This document shows positions 45,400-56,831 of a DNA stretch of 64,000 nucleotides, piece by piece. This DNA is from Malachius bipustulatus (lineage: Eukaryota; Arthropoda; Insecta; Coleoptera; Melyridae). How positions within the stretch are numbered: the stretch's first letter is position 1; each line of letters begins with the position of its first letter. Location: positions 40,935,735 to 40,999,734 of the forward strand of contig OU342636.1 of NCBI GenBank assembly GCA_910589415.1, given 5' to 3'. Under the pieces are notes generated by a model, which was not told where the DNA came from, searched no databases, and saw nothing but the letters and a program-made list of their open reading frames with translations. A program made the translations under genes and the position numbers.

Positions 45400-47150
45400 T
45401 AACGAACCACAAATATTATAAGCCAGTAAAAATTAACAACCAAACATCGAAAGCAATCGTGGATCTGAGTAGCACTTGCAACACCATCAGAGAAGATGAA
45501 GTTGACAGGTTGCCACTTGAACGCAAGCCCGCAGTATAATTATTCATGGCTCTGGATGGAGAGTGGTTCCAGCGAAGGGAACTGACGATTTTTATCTGAC
45601 TTTCGACAAGGTTCGCGTACTCACATCTGCGACAGTGGTACCAAAGCTTATTTAAAACACATCAATATTAATTGGACATCCAGTTCCGAAAATCCAGAGG
45701 TCCTTTATAAGTACACCGAAAATTTACATTTCTATTTCTGTTGGGTTTTAGGGAAATATACCAGTTGAAGTTAGAAATGCAGCAAGAGGACCTGTACGAT
45801 CAACCGGTTGTGAATCTGCCAAATGTTGAAAACCTGCCAAAAATTACAATTATCGTCCAAGTAGCCAGTAGCCGGTGGCTGGCCTAGCCAAGGCAACAAT
45901 AAACGGCTAATGATCAAGATATTATATTGAGTAGAGACTTGAGTCGAATACCTTCAGTATGACATTGAACAGTAACTTACGTACTTTCATCAGTGTAGTT
46001 TCAGAGAGAAAGTATAGAAGGCAAAGCGTTAGGCAAGCTTTAGGAGGAATAAGACACCTAGGCTGGTTTTGTTCTCATTAGGGGTGTAAGCATAGATGTC
46101 GCAAGGAAAAAGAAACGGTGAGTGACTATAGAAATACGAAGGCCTTGACGAAATAAATTTATGTATTTTATGTGAGTAATTTTCTCTCTTTCTTTTGCAT
46201 TACAGTTTTTTAGGAGGCCGCCGCTTCTCTGTCTCGTTAGTGTGAAAGTTTCTTGCGTCCTGTGGTTTGTGTACAAGTGACATTTGATTGTGCCAGGTCG
46301 ACAGAGATTGAGATTTGAAGAGATTAGAAAATGACTAGCCCTTCTGTGATAGACCATACCGGATGTTGAAGACGGAGCAAGAATGTGTGAGAGAAATTGT
46401 CGATGACTTACTGAGAAACGAAGTTATCCGAGAATCGCATTCGCCCTATTCGTCGCCCATTTACTTCGTAAGAAGATCGATGAACAAAGAATGCGTGTTA
46501 ACTATCGCAAGTTCAACAAGATGACCATCAATGACCAGGGGTGGACGACCAGTTGCACAAGCTGCAAGGAAGTGTGCATTACATAACATTGGACTAAAGA
46601 TCAGGCTATCATCAGATTCCCATCGTCGAAAGCTCGAAAAAATACACAGCATTCGTCACAGTGGAAAATCAATTGGAATATAATCGACTACCCTTTGGAT
46701 TGATCAACGCATCAATGCATTTCAGCGGCTTATGAACAAGGTTTTGGAACCTGCTCGTGACAGTGCCGCAATTTATTTGAATGGTGTTTTTTTGTTTTTC
46801 GGAGCTGTGGCAGAGGGGTTAGAAAATTTGGAAAAAGACTTGCAGCTCCTACAACAGATTTGAATTTGAAATTAGACATTTAATGACTAACTTTAGACCA
46901 CAGTAAGTGCAAATTTTTGGAAACATCTCTCGAATATTTGAGGTATGAAATCAATAATAGCAGGGTGCGACCTGGAGAAATGAAGGCAAATGCGGTAAAA
47001 GAATTTGAAGTACCTCTCAGTGACTTAACGAAGAAAGGCTTTAAGTGGTCCTGGACTGATAAGGAGCAGACTACTTTTGAGCAACTGAGAAACACTCTTG
47101 TACTGTTACCACTGTTACCACTTTACAACCCGAAAGCAGAAACATAAGTA
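45400..47150 (+). pseudogene. Gypsy-type LTR retrotransposon pol pseudogene (protease and RT)
   Basis: Protease-like KINNQTSKAIVDLSSTCNTI (about 45430-45490) has Leu-Ser-Ser in place of the active-site (D)TGSS. After a non-homologous insertion (about 46080-46350), RT blocks follow in order. They are KTEQECVREIVDDLLRNEVI (about 46365) and RESHSPYSSPIYFVRR, a frame-broken D.LDKL..Y.TLD.A.GYHQ region, then FVTVENQLEYNRLPFGLINA (about 46655-46710). AAIYLNGVFLFF (about 46767) has Asn-Gly in place of the catalytic Asp-Asp. SLEYLRYEINNSRVRPGEMK (about 46923) follows. Finally VKEFEVPLSDLTKKGFKWSW joins two motifs normally about 25-30 residues apart, so an internal deletion has occurred. Integrase and LTRs are absent. 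It is inactive by several independent lesions. Confidence 0.85.
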
Positions 47151-47206
47151 CTTTTATTAGGTACACAGGCTGTCCTGAAAGTAAACCGCCATTCATCAAT
47201 CACTGA

Positions 47207-47372
47207 TATGGGTCATGTCAATTAAAGTGGCCATGACGTCATTGAAAATAAAATTGCAAGGTTGCCAGTTTTCAAGACAGGATGATTACTCAGTTTATAG
47301 GTTAGGTCAGGTTGATATAAAGATGTTTTTATTCGTGACGTCATGGCCAGTTTAGCTGACATGACCCATAAT
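47207..47372. repeat. Hairpin element carrying TGACGTCA in both arms
   Basis: ATGGGTCATGTCA, then ATTAAAGTGGCCATGACGTC, is mirrored by GTGACGTCATGGCCAGTTTA, then GCTGACATGACCCAT. Arms are about 40 bp with one mismatch region and a spacer of about 80 bp. Each arm contains a CRE-like (A/G)TGACGTCA(T) word. Confidence 0.75.
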
Positions 47373-48004
47373 AGGTAATGTCATTCTAAGAGAAAAAGTT
47401 TCTATGCAGTTGGGTCCGGAAACGACCCGTTAACGATTTTTTCTTATGAGTCAAAATTAATCAGGACCAGGACCATTATTGAATTTGAGCTGTTTTTCAG
47501 TTGAATCCTCAAGCCTCAGATATCTCTTCCCACCTATAAATTGATTAGTATTAAAAGGGCGAAATGTCATTTACAAGGCGGCTCATGATATAAAGAGTTA
47601 CTGCCCGTGAAGGACGCGGTCGGTCATCATCTACGTCCGTATAAGTGTAATTTTCGGATGGACCCAAGTACCTAATTTAATATTATAACCTAAGTGTCGT
47701 GTGTATGCGTTCTGGTTAGGGTTAACCAACATCATACTGTGATTCTGATAATTATTTTAAGCCGTTGTTTACCTTTAAAAAACAGGTTAAATTTATGCCA
47801 AACAGTATTGTGTAAAGATTTTCTTAACATGCATTCATGAATTTTCGAGAGTCTCTAAAAAACTTACGGTAACTAGGCTAACAATAATACTAAAAAAGGC
47901 TTACTACCAAAAATATTTTTCACACTAGAGAGACATGATACTTTGAGAAGCTGCTTTTCCTCATCTTAAGTGGAAAGCTGTTAGTAAGTAATTTCTAGAC
48001 TTCT
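47373..48004. other. Unassigned AT-rich DNA
   Basis: No recognised content. Confidence 0.3.
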
Positions 48005-48625
48005 AAACTTTTTTATTTTTCATTTAAAGTGCTACATTAATCGAGGCGAATTGAAGCTAAGACATCAAATTATATGTTAAAGAAAAAAAAATGGAAAATT
48101 TCGGTTCAACTTCTTCAAAAATGGACTCATAAACGGTTATAGAAATTTACACATTTTTACCCTTTTCCTACCCACGACACTGGCTTATTAATGGAAAATT
48201 TGCTAATTTTATTGCGTTAACTCAAATTTTCAATAATTTTCTTCAAATCCTGTTAATTTGATTTCAAAGTTCTTTTGCCATCTTGCTCATACAGGGGTTA
48301 AAAAAATAGTGAATTTTCCGAAAATTCAAATAGTCGCCATTTTGAAACGGCTCGGCCGATTTTGCTCAAGTGCCATACCAGACCACTTCTTGTGGATATC
48401 TTACTCTCACAAAAATTTCAGCCCCCTAGATTGAAAACTGCGGCCAGAAACCGTGCCTCAAGGACCGGATTTTTGGAACTTTGAAAGAACACCCTGTAGA
48501 AGTAACGTGACTTTTGGAAATTTTTTCAACAAAAATCTAAAGTCATTCCAAAGCTTTACAAGAATCCAAAATTTCGTTCACTAATCTTGAAAGATAAAGC
48601 TACAGGAGCGTTTTGAAAATTCACT
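48005..48625. mobile_element. Composite repeat, copy E (truncated at both ends)
   Basis: Matches copies A-C from 'aaacttttttatttttc.tttaaagtgctac' to 'gataaagctacaggagcgtttt'. It lacks the tRNA-like part, the AT tract and the right end. Identity to copies A and C is high, so truncation is probably recent relative to the diverged pair at 18.3-19.4 kb. Confidence 0.85.
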
Positions 48626-49146
48626 CCGCGATATTTCAGTTTTTAAATAAATTTTTCTTGCAAGTTTTGATGAGCAAATTTTGAAGCTTGATGTCTTACC
48701 TAGAGATGATTTTGAAATTTTGGGTTTAACACCCACATTTATAAGGTGATCGCTAAAAATCAACTATCTGCTCTAGAACTCTAGAACTTAGGGCGCATAC
48801 CTACTGATGCTAAAACTAACTCAGAGTCAACATAAGTTTTTCTACATTTCTTCTGGTTTTGGCAGGAAAATTGAATGAAAATCAACTTGTCTCTAAACAG
48901 AATAGCAATTAACTATGAACATTTTAGAATTATCTTGCTGACATGAGACAAAAAAAGGTGATAATAGCAGCAAAATTACATCTGCATGATTCGGAGTAAT
49001 CAGCGCCCTTGCTTACTTACGAAAGGAATTGTTGTTTCTCTTGTTTCTCGCCGAATTCCATCTTTTGGCAACTATGGAGATCGAGCAGTTCAACGCGACT
49101 GCAATGTTCCGAGCCAAAGCAACATGTTCTGCAATCCTTTGAACTA
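48626..49146. other. Unassigned DNA
   Basis: No recognised content. Confidence 0.3.
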
Positions 49147-49453
49147 TCTCAGGTAAAGCTGGCCACACTACTCGGCACTTTACAAGTATTCACAAGTACT
49201 AGCCAAATATGGAGTAGTGTGCAAAACGACGTGGCGTACAACTTGGCACAGCTCGGCTTTACTTGCCAGTCCACTTCTTGTACTTCCCCTTTTCGTTGTC
49301 GGTGAACTTTTACAAGTCAAAGGTCGTTACTTGGAAAGTGTTTTCAAGATCGCACCACCCGCGTTGCTATAAGCAGAAGTAGTAATGTATACCGGCTTGA
49401 CTTTTCCTTGCACAAGTACTCAGACCTACTCGCCGAAGTAGCCAGCTTAAGTA
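49147..49453. mobile_element. About 300-bp MITE with AAGCTGGCCAC ends
   Basis: TAAAGCTGGCCACACTACTC, then GGC...ACAAGTATTCACAAGTACT, at the left corresponds inverted to CACAAGTACTCAGACC..ACTCGCCGAAGTAGCCAGCTTA at the right. The interior is GC-richer than the flanks and contains an open plus-strand frame without a domain. It may be a deletion derivative of a hAT- or CACTA-type transposon. The target duplication is unclear. Confidence 0.6.
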
Positions 49454-50059
49454 AGGGCACTAATTCCCCCCGAACGTTTTTTGTCGGGTCAGCAACAAAA
49501 TTCTTAAAGTGTTAAAAAAAGGAGGTTTGTTTGGAGACAAGTTGATTTTAGTTGATTCAGTTCCAGGAACAGGTTGCCTTTCCCTTCAACGTTTGTTCTT
49601 AGTCAGTTCCCTTCTCTGGATATATTTCCCTGGAATTTTAGCTTCAATGTGAGCTTTACATTTTAACAATCATTTGGCGGGATGGTTTTGAGATCACTTT
49701 ATAAAAACAGGTTCTTGATAGAACATTTGAAAACCGTCTCGGAGTCAAAATTTACTCATCAAAACTTCAGAGGAAGATTTGGGGGTAAGAAAACCGCGGA
49801 GAGATTTTGCAGCCTTCACGTATCAGCCTGTAGAAAATTAGTTGGCGGCCTTCTGAATTTAAATCCACCAAAGCAGAAAAATAAAGGATAGGGCTTCTCA
49901 TGCTAAAAAAATTGAAATTCCTTGGGGCTATCCCCTATCAATGTGAAGCAAAATATTGAGATGGCGGTACTTTCGAACATTTTTTTTTTTAATTTATGTT
50001 AAAAAAATTCTGAGATGCTGAACGATGAAAAAAGATGCTGAGAGATGTGATCGGTGGTC
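49454..50059. other. Unassigned DNA
   Basis: A 69-codon plus-strand frame at 49682-49891 shows no domain. Nothing else recognised. Confidence 0.3.
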
Positions 50060-50475
50060 TGAAACCTGGGAATTCCGTTGACGTCTTTGGCTTGAGCGTT
50101 AGTATTGTCATCTCAGGGATGTCATAATGATCTGATCGTAACACCACTGAACAAACTCATTAATTTGTGTCTCAGTAGAGGCATTTTTCCTGCAGTTCTT
50201 AAATAAGCAGCAGTGGCCAGGCACCACTGCTGTACAAGAATGTACTAACTGACGATCCGTCAAATTATAGGTCGATTTCCATCTTTCCAGTGTTTTCTAA
50301 GGTGTTGAAGAAAATTATTAAACAACAACTGATTTTCTTTTTCACACATTATTTTTCTGACAGCCAATTTGGCTTCCGAACCGGGTTTTCTACAGTGCGT
50401 TGTATTGAAAATATCCTGAGGGGATTCGAGCGAGGTGATTTTTTTGATTTGCATGAGTTATGATTTCCTCTCCAA
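50060..50475 (+). pseudogene. Jockey/CR1-like LINE reverse transcriptase fragment
   Basis: Plus strand: TPLNKLINLCLSRGIFPAVL (about 50141-50200), then in a shifted frame an uninterrupted stretch with DDPSNYRSISIFPVFSKVLK (about 50253-50312), KIIKQQLIFFFTHYFSDSQF (about 50310-50370) and GFRTGFSTVRCIENILRGFE (about 50370-50430). These are RT blocks 1 and 2 of the NYRPISxLPxxSKxLEKI and QFGFRxxxST type. Sequence ends near the first catalytic Asp block, where FFDLHEL is all that follows. It is a truncated, frameshifted remnant. The minus-strand 64-codon frame is antisense. Confidence 0.8.
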
Positions 50476-51654
50476 TGAGGTCTTGATTCCCAAGTTGTAC
50501 TTTTAAAACTTGCACCCTTTTAGCGTGAAATTGTTTGCTTAATTTCTGACCGATCACTTAATCACTAACTTCAGTCAGTGAGAGTTAGGAGTGTTTGTGA
50601 GGACTTTTTGCCTAACTATTAGGTCCCCTTGGAGTGCTCAAGTCACAATAATTTGGAGAAGCAGCTCAGCAATGACGCCGATAAGTTTCTGAGATTGTTA
50701 GTCCTTATGACGTTCGTGATGCTAAAGACGTTTTTAACGCGATAGCTTGAAAATAATTTTTGTCGTACAAATTTAACGAATGGGCGTCTTCTGTTCAGCT
50801 ATTGATTTTTGTTATAATTTTTTATTTTTATCTCGCTTATAATTATCTTCAGGCAATTATTCTAGTTTTAACATTACTGTAGACGCACGTGCCCTTGCTC
50901 TCTGGGTCGCAAGTTATGATACACTCTGCTATTAGTAGATGCAATATGATTCGCTGTTGTTGAAATAAGGGTTACATTTTCTAATTTACTTCTTCAAGTT
51001 TAGATACCAGGCTATTTTTTGAAACAAGGATAAAGGTCGACAGTGTTTGTCATTGCTCCCATTCTCGCCCACATTGAAACTCAAAGTTGCTTTTTAGTAA
51101 CATGAGTTAAAGCACGTGTCACTGTAATTTCACAAGATAATCAATTATCTAATTTTTATAACAATTACTTAAACTGACATCCACCGTGGGAGCCGTTAAT
51201 CGGGAGTTTTTATATTATACAATCACAATCGAGCGTCGTATAACTCTTCTTTTTATTAAAATATTTATCTAAACGTAAAAATTCGTGAAGAAGTGGACTG
51301 CACGAATAAGAACGAGCTTTTGCCCTAAGTATTTGCTCCAGAGGGTGATCATCGACTTCTCAGATGCTCAGAGCTTGGTGGATATTGGTAGGTCCTCTCA
51401 GTCGGGGAAGTAGGTACCTATAGGTAATTAAAAATATGATTAAAGCAGGGACAGTTGTTTCTCCTGCAAGGGTGAGAACTAAGGAGTGCTAAAAATAAAA
51501 TAAACTATTATTAATGATTCATTATAAAATTAGTTCTACCGACGAACATGAAGTCAGGGGTGTTGAAAAAGTATATTTATAAGCAGCATAAATCACCAAA
51601 ACAAGCTAAAAGACAAAAAATGACATTAGATTAAATTAGATTTACTTGTGAGCT
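50476..51654. other. Unassigned DNA
   Basis: Possibly further decayed LINE sequence up to about 50700, otherwise AT-rich without recognised features. Confidence 0.3.
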
Positions 51655-52040
51655 AGTAGCATTATTGTGACACTCTGCGGCTAAAGGTCTTTTGTGGCTC
51701 ACATCTGGTCGTGCTTTATTAATCCCACCAGGTCAGCTTCTTTGAGGAAGCTGACTAGCTTGGTTATTGGTGATATGTAGCCATTGTTCATTGGTAATGC
51801 ATCCAATTGTCCTCCGGTGTGAGGAAGTCTTTCCGGAAAGTATGTACTCTGGTTCTGCCCAAAGCGGGACACTCGCATAGGATGTGTTTTCCTGTTTCGT
51901 CATCATCCAAGCATAGGTGGATTTCAGCGCTAAGCCCCTCCTGTGCAAATGATGGTTCACTTTGCACAGTGCCCTGTATACTAGGCCTATTAAGGTTTTT
52001 AGTTCCAGTTGCTTTTCCATTTCTCTGAGATTTTATGGCA
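51655..52040 (-). pseudogene. LINE 3' end, family L-I, joined to an RTE fragment
   Basis: Minus strand: ELKTLIGLVYRALCKVNHHL (about 51945-52005), then the tail HLCLDDDETGKHILCECPAL (about 51860-51920) and a 3' UTR with GTGGCTCACATCTGGTCGTG near 51700. It is the same family as 20941-22190 and 25141-25690. One frame change separates the two parts. Upstream it joins RTE-like sequence at about 52020-52045, with no intervening RT or RNase H. Confidence 0.85.
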
Positions 52041-52800
52041 TGGGTTATTTCATCTTTGGTAATTTCAGGTCCCTTTTCGTTTATATTCTCATCCGCTGCT
52101 GGTGGTGTATGTACTCGATTTACAGTCATCGAATTACTACTCTGATACGAATTTCTTCCATCTTTGGAGTTTTTTTTTATATATCTAGATACTAGTTGAA
52201 CGTTTCTTGTTACAGTTTGCCACTTAGTTCACTTTCTTGTGTAGATTACTTGGGTCGTGTTTTTCTTGCAGACTTTCAATCTCGTTAACCTGGATTTGCG
52301 TTATGGAAGATTTTATCATATTCCAGGTTTCCTCTATATTCTAATGGTATTGGTTTTGGATGTTTGCCATTTCACAGTCGATCTTGGAACTTATTTGCGC
52401 GTACACATTTGGTTACTGCAGTAATTCTGGTGCTAGTTTTAAGAGTCGCCTTTGGCTAACTGATTTTGAAGCGTCTCATCGAAAGTCTCATTCCCACAAC
52501 AGGATTATGGTTGCTATTAATTTCTGCGCCAGGTTATGTTGTTACTCTTTGAACGTACTTATTCAATTTTGAAATTAGATTGCTTATGATGCGACCTGTA
52601 TTATCAGCAGGGGATTTCCAGGTGTATAATCTTCTAAGGTGCTGTTTAAAGAACGTATTGGCAACTAAGAGATCCGACTCTGTACAGAACTGGATAAGTC
52701 TACCTCCTCTGGTATTCCCTTCACCGAGACGGTACTGCCCCACAGTGTCACCCGCCTCCCTTAGGACCATATTTATTTTACTTTTCTTCGAGTTTCATCG
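52041..52800 (-). pseudogene. RTE-like LINE fragments (endonuclease and pre-RT linker)
   Basis: Minus strand 52534-52770: REAGDTVGQYRLGEGNTRGG, then RLIQFCTESDLLVANTFFKQ and RRLYTWKSPAD. These are a typical RTE-clade apurinic-type endonuclease segment (VG.YGLG.RNERG.RL..FC....L.I.NT.F....RR.YTW.SPD). At 52050-52130, PEITKDEITHAIKSQRNGKA, then TGT, matches the linker just before the RTE reverse transcriptase (I....EV..AI..LKNGKATG.D). Between them the frame is broken. The catalytic RT is absent because the sequence switches to the L-I tail. Confidence 0.8.
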
Positions 52801-53203
52801 CCTCTTCCAGCGTTGAGAGAAAATCTTCTATTTCATCATCACTTTTATCGTTTGCTGGAGCATAGTTTGTATTATGTCCGGGTTTCAGTATGTGGAAAAA
52901 AAAGCAAAGCAACCTTGAAAAACTACGAAAAACCGTTAAGTTTTTCCTGATTTTCTCGAAAACGGATGAGCCAAATGAAAATGCAATTGTAGCATAAGAA
53001 GCAGCTTTTTTTCCTTAAGAAGTTTTACATTTGACATTTTACTGTAAAATAATTAGGGGAGCCAATATTTCCAATAGTTTATTTTAACATGGGAATTCCC
53101 TATGTCCAGAAATCCAAGAGACACAGTCTCTTGATTTCTTGATCTATATCCCTTGATTTTAAGAAAATTTTGTTTTTGGAAAGGATACAGATTCGTTATT
53201 CAT
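52801..53203. other. Unassigned AT-rich DNA
   Basis: Nothing recognised. Confidence 0.3.
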
Positions 53204-53675
53204 GTACAGGAGTGTCCGAAAAATATGAAGAAGATAACAAAATGTAAACAAAATAACATGCTGCTATGTTATTACATTTTTAGATTGTATAAGAAGAAAA
53301 AATAAAATTGGCTTTTACCGTTTATGGTGTTTAAATTAAGATGTTTTTGATTTACAAACAAATGTAAATCGCAATTTTCGACGACACTGTATGTACACGC
53401 CCATATTCTGCTTTTTATGTAGGTATTGTCCTGTGATGTTGTGAAATTTTTTTACAGAGTGATAAAAAAGCCGTTGACGTTGTAAAATGCCATAAACTTC
53501 AAAAATTGCTATTTTCACTTGTTTATAACTCAAAAACTACACAATATAAACATCAACTGTAAAAATCAGTCTAATTTTTGCTTCTCAGACAATCTAAAAT
53601 GCAATAACATAGGAGCATGTCATTTAAAAAAACATAATTTTGGTATGTTTTATTTGGGACATTCTGTATATTATT
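53204..53675. mobile_element. TACAGGAGTGTCC-ended repeat, full copy; relatives at 16.2 and 63.1 kb
   Basis: The left end TACAGGAGTGTCCGAAAAAT and right end TTATTTGGGACATTCTGTA are imperfect inverted copies. The interior block 'aacatcaactgtaaaaatca...aatgcaataacataggagca' has relatives near 16300-16375, and the 'gatgaaaatcgtaatttcc' type block has relatives near 63155. Non-coding. Confidence 0.6.
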
Positions 53676-54027
53676 AACATTATTTTAAAATGTCTCTTTA
53701 ACGGATCTGTATTATCCTTTTCAAAAACAAAGTTTGCTTAAAATCAAGGGACATCGTTCATAGTCGTCCGTCCCGTATACCATGAATAACCCTGTATATA
53801 CCCAAAACTAATCAATTATTCAAGTCGGTGTTTTCAGTAAATACATGATTTTGGAGTTTCCAGGGACCCTGATTAAGTATTAGTCCGATAGCCGATTTTC
53901 AAGAAATAAAATGTCGGCTCCCATATGGCGGACGTCCCTCATAAATTCATGACATTTTAAACAAACTCATCATTAGATCAACAAAAAACCCAAAATCGTG
54001 TATAATTAGAAAATATACTAAAAAAAC
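53676..54027. other. Unassigned DNA
   Basis: CCCTGTATA words at about 53791 suggest fragments of TACAGGG elements. No boundaries are resolved. Confidence 0.3.
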
Positions 54028-54173
54028 CTTCTTGCGCATCAATCGCAGAAATAGTGTATTTTTATGCGATTCAATAATAAATATTTTCTTCCTATTTTTT
54101 TTTTATAATGAATTTAATGAAAAATAATCCGATTTTTTTTTGGGAAAACTCCACCTACCTACAAAAAAAAAAG

Positions 54174-54255
54174 AATGATCCTCTCGTGGATGCGAACCCG
54201 CCGCTCCAACAGTTAGCTAGTCAAGGATGTAACAAACTGAGCCACACGGTGCGTT
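54174..54255 (-). other. tRNA-like motif, copy B
   Basis: Minus strand TGGCTCAGTTTGTTACATCC, and 35 nt downstream GGTTCGCATCC. The A box is conserved; the B box has a C at the usually invariant A position, so promoter strength is doubtful. Confidence 0.5.
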
Positions 54256-55182
54256 TCGAATTTGTAGTGATGATGGGGTAGATATATGTAGTACGTCAGG
54301 TACCTACATCTACTCATTTTATTTTTTAAACTGGTCATATCTTAGTTATTAAAAAACCAATTTGAATACTTTTTTCACCTGCATGTAGGTGATTTAATTG
54401 TCGTTGCGATTGCTTTTCTAATTTTCAGAACCATTCATAATTGAATGTGAAAAAAAATAAAAAAGAAATTGCGAACCATTTCATCGATTTAATAATTTTA
54501 TATAAGTGTAAGCTAATTTTGCACAAGCGAAAAACTTTTTTATCTTTCGTTTAAAGTGCTACATCAATCGAGGCGAATTGAAGCTAAGACATCAAATTAT
54601 ATGTTAAAGCAAAAAAAAATGGAAAATTTCAGTTCAACTTCTTCAAAAATGGACTCATAAACGGTTATAGAATTGACACATTTTCACCCTTTTTCCTACC
54701 CACGACACTGGCTTATTAATGGAAAATATGCTAATTTTATTGCATTAACTCAAATTTCCAATAATTTTCTTCAAATCCTGTTAATTTGATTTCAAAGTTT
54801 TTTTGCCATCTTGCTCATACAATGGTTCAAAAAATTGTCAATTTTCCGTTAATGTTCAAAAAATTCAAATGGCCGCCATTTTGAAACGGCTCGGCCGATT
54901 TTGCTCAAGTGCAATACCAGACCACTCCTTGTGGACATCTTACTCTCACAAAAATTTCAGCCCCCTAGATTGAAAACTGCGGCCAGAAACCGTGCCTCAA
55001 GGACCGGATTTGGGGAACTTTGAAAGGACACCCTGTAGAAGTAATGTGACTTTTGGATTTTTTTTCAACGAAAATCTAAAGTCATTCCCAAGCTTTACAA
55101 GAATCCAAAATTTCGTTCACTAATCTTGAAAGATAAAGCTACAGGAGCGTTTTTAAAATCGAAAAATCGTGATTTTGGAGAA

Positions 55183-55233
55183 ATATATATATATATAAAT
55201 ATATAAATATATAAATATATAAATATATATATA
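55183..55233. repeat. (AT)n / ATATAA low-complexity tract
   Basis: ATATATATATATAAATATAT, extended with repeated AAATATAT units. Confidence 0.9.
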
Positions 55234-55370
55234 TCGTGGGCAGGTGAATTTTGGAAAACCACTTTTTCGTGATCTGGGGGTCATGATCGGTGGACATTTG
55301 ATGAGTTTGGGTGATTTTCGAAAAGTGATGTCGTCCTCAATAGTGTATTTTTTTGTTAAAAAATACACTA

Positions 55371-56554
55371 ATATTATATCCGGTCGACTTTTGGCACCCT
55401 CTATATTCGTATCCAGGCATGGTAGATTTTTTTTTTTTGAAAACATGCATAATATGTAGAGAACTTCAAAAGCTACAACTTTTATCAAGTCCATTTTTAC
55501 TCCCGATTGACCGTTTTGTTGGAAAATCAAAAAAATCATTTTCTCCCCCTAAAGTTAATTTATTTCTTTTGAAAAATAAAAAATTGAAAAAAAAAGTTTC
55601 AAGCAAAAGTTGGATATATCTTCATCTTCAACCATTTTTGTAAAAATACTCTTTTACGTAGAACCGATATTTACCGAGATACACAATTTCATCCCTTAAT
55701 AAATAAAAGTTGGCGGCTACCCCTTACGGAATCCGAGGGGGGGGGGAATTGACTAGAGTGTTCTAGTGGCGCCCCCTGTTTACCATTAAATTTTCGTTAA
55801 ACTTCTGATTAACGCAATTTAGGTCCTATTTGACTGGATTACTAACGATTATTATAAATTTCTCCAATGACGTTAGTATTTATTTTGTATCTACCTACAT
55901 AATCGTAGCCAGAAGTTCATCGATCTATAATTTTGCATAATGCTATTATTATAAATTCCTAATAAATGGCACAAGAAACCACAGATATCTCTGATATCTC
56001 TAATATGTAATTGAATATCGCATCATAAGCCTCTTTAAGGTGGAATTTACTCTATTGTTATTTTCATAAGTTGGACAGTTAAAACCACTACACATGTGTT
56101 TATGAATGTTAACAAGATATGTTTATTGTTTGTGCTATATTGTACTTAACGGTAGTGACATCCATTTTTGATGAAGTTATACACGGCTGAAATTATGATA
56201 ATACGCAATAGATTTTTAAATTAAAATTATTCGTCACTGCAAATGAAACAATTGTTCATTAAAATGCAATATTACCTAATCGAGCGAATAGAATAAAAAA
56301 AAAATTAAGCAAAAATTTGATGTGTAGATAGTTCTTTACTATATCTACCTACTTGGTGTATTGTGATGTTAATTATAGGATAAATTCGATATTAGGGGAA
56401 AAAGTTATTTATGTGACTTCTAAGTTAGCTTGACCTTTAGGATAATATTTTCTAAGTAGTCGCCTAGAATGTTTTTTAAATGATAAGTTTTTTCAACATA
56501 TTTATTCATTACCTATTCAAAAATACTCTAACTATAACAATTGTTCGCCTAGGG
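55371..56554. other. Unassigned AT-rich DNA
   Basis: A 9-10 base G run and several AT-rich frames. No recognised gene. Confidence 0.3.
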
Positions 56555-56786
56555 TAATTTTATTTAATGAAATAAAAATAAAAACAAAATAAAAGGCACG
56601 GTGGGTTCGGCTTGCGCCATAGGATACACCCCAGACAGCTATAATGCATGCCAAAAATGAGTGCAGTGCCCCCCGGTGTGCATGAAGTAGGTAAAGCCCC
56701 TACTAGGTGTTGCTAGACAAAAGATGAATGACATGTTGTCAGACAACATGCCATCCATTGATGTTGTGCTGTGAGCAGAGGCGGAA

Positions 56787-56831
56787 ATTGTAGACACGTG
56801 TTTCGTCCTGTTTTAGACTCTTCAGTACAAT
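56787..56831 (-). ncRNA. Candidate type I hammerhead ribozyme, family 1, with altered stem II
   Basis: Minus-strand mirror of 57074-57118 with two substitutions in stem II and its loop. The 5' side reads GTCT instead of GTCC, giving a U-G closing pair with GGAC, and the next loop base is A rather than C. Core, stem I (ATTGTA/TACAAT) and stem III are unchanged. This is the copy embedded in the 319-bp head-to-tail unit. Confidence 0.75.

Larger units (their letters stand above)
54028..55370. mobile_element. Composite repeat, copy B
   Basis: Starts CCTTCTTGCGCATCAATCGC, then ATAGTGTATTTTTATGCG at 54051. It contains the tRNA-like motif (54174-54255 minus, B box altered to GGTTCGCATCC), the shared body, an (AT)n tract (55183-55233) and a 3' part found only here and in C (TCGTGGGCAGGTGAATTTTG). 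It ends in the small palindrome TAGTGTATTTTTTT/AAAAAATACACTA at about 55340-55370. There is no large foldback insert. Open frames at 55153-55643 fall in or after this repeat and show no domain. Confidence 0.85.

Noticed and set aside
46058..46652. Minus-strand frames of 99 and 63 codons
   Set aside because: Antisense to the gypsy pol pseudogene on the plus strand; no homology of their own.
55290..55345. TGATGAGTTTGGGTGATTTT followed by CGAAAAG looked like a third hammerhead (copies B and C)
   Set aside because: The first core base is T, not C, stem II has no pairing, and copy C has TGGTGAG. Only the GGAC/GTCC flanks pair.
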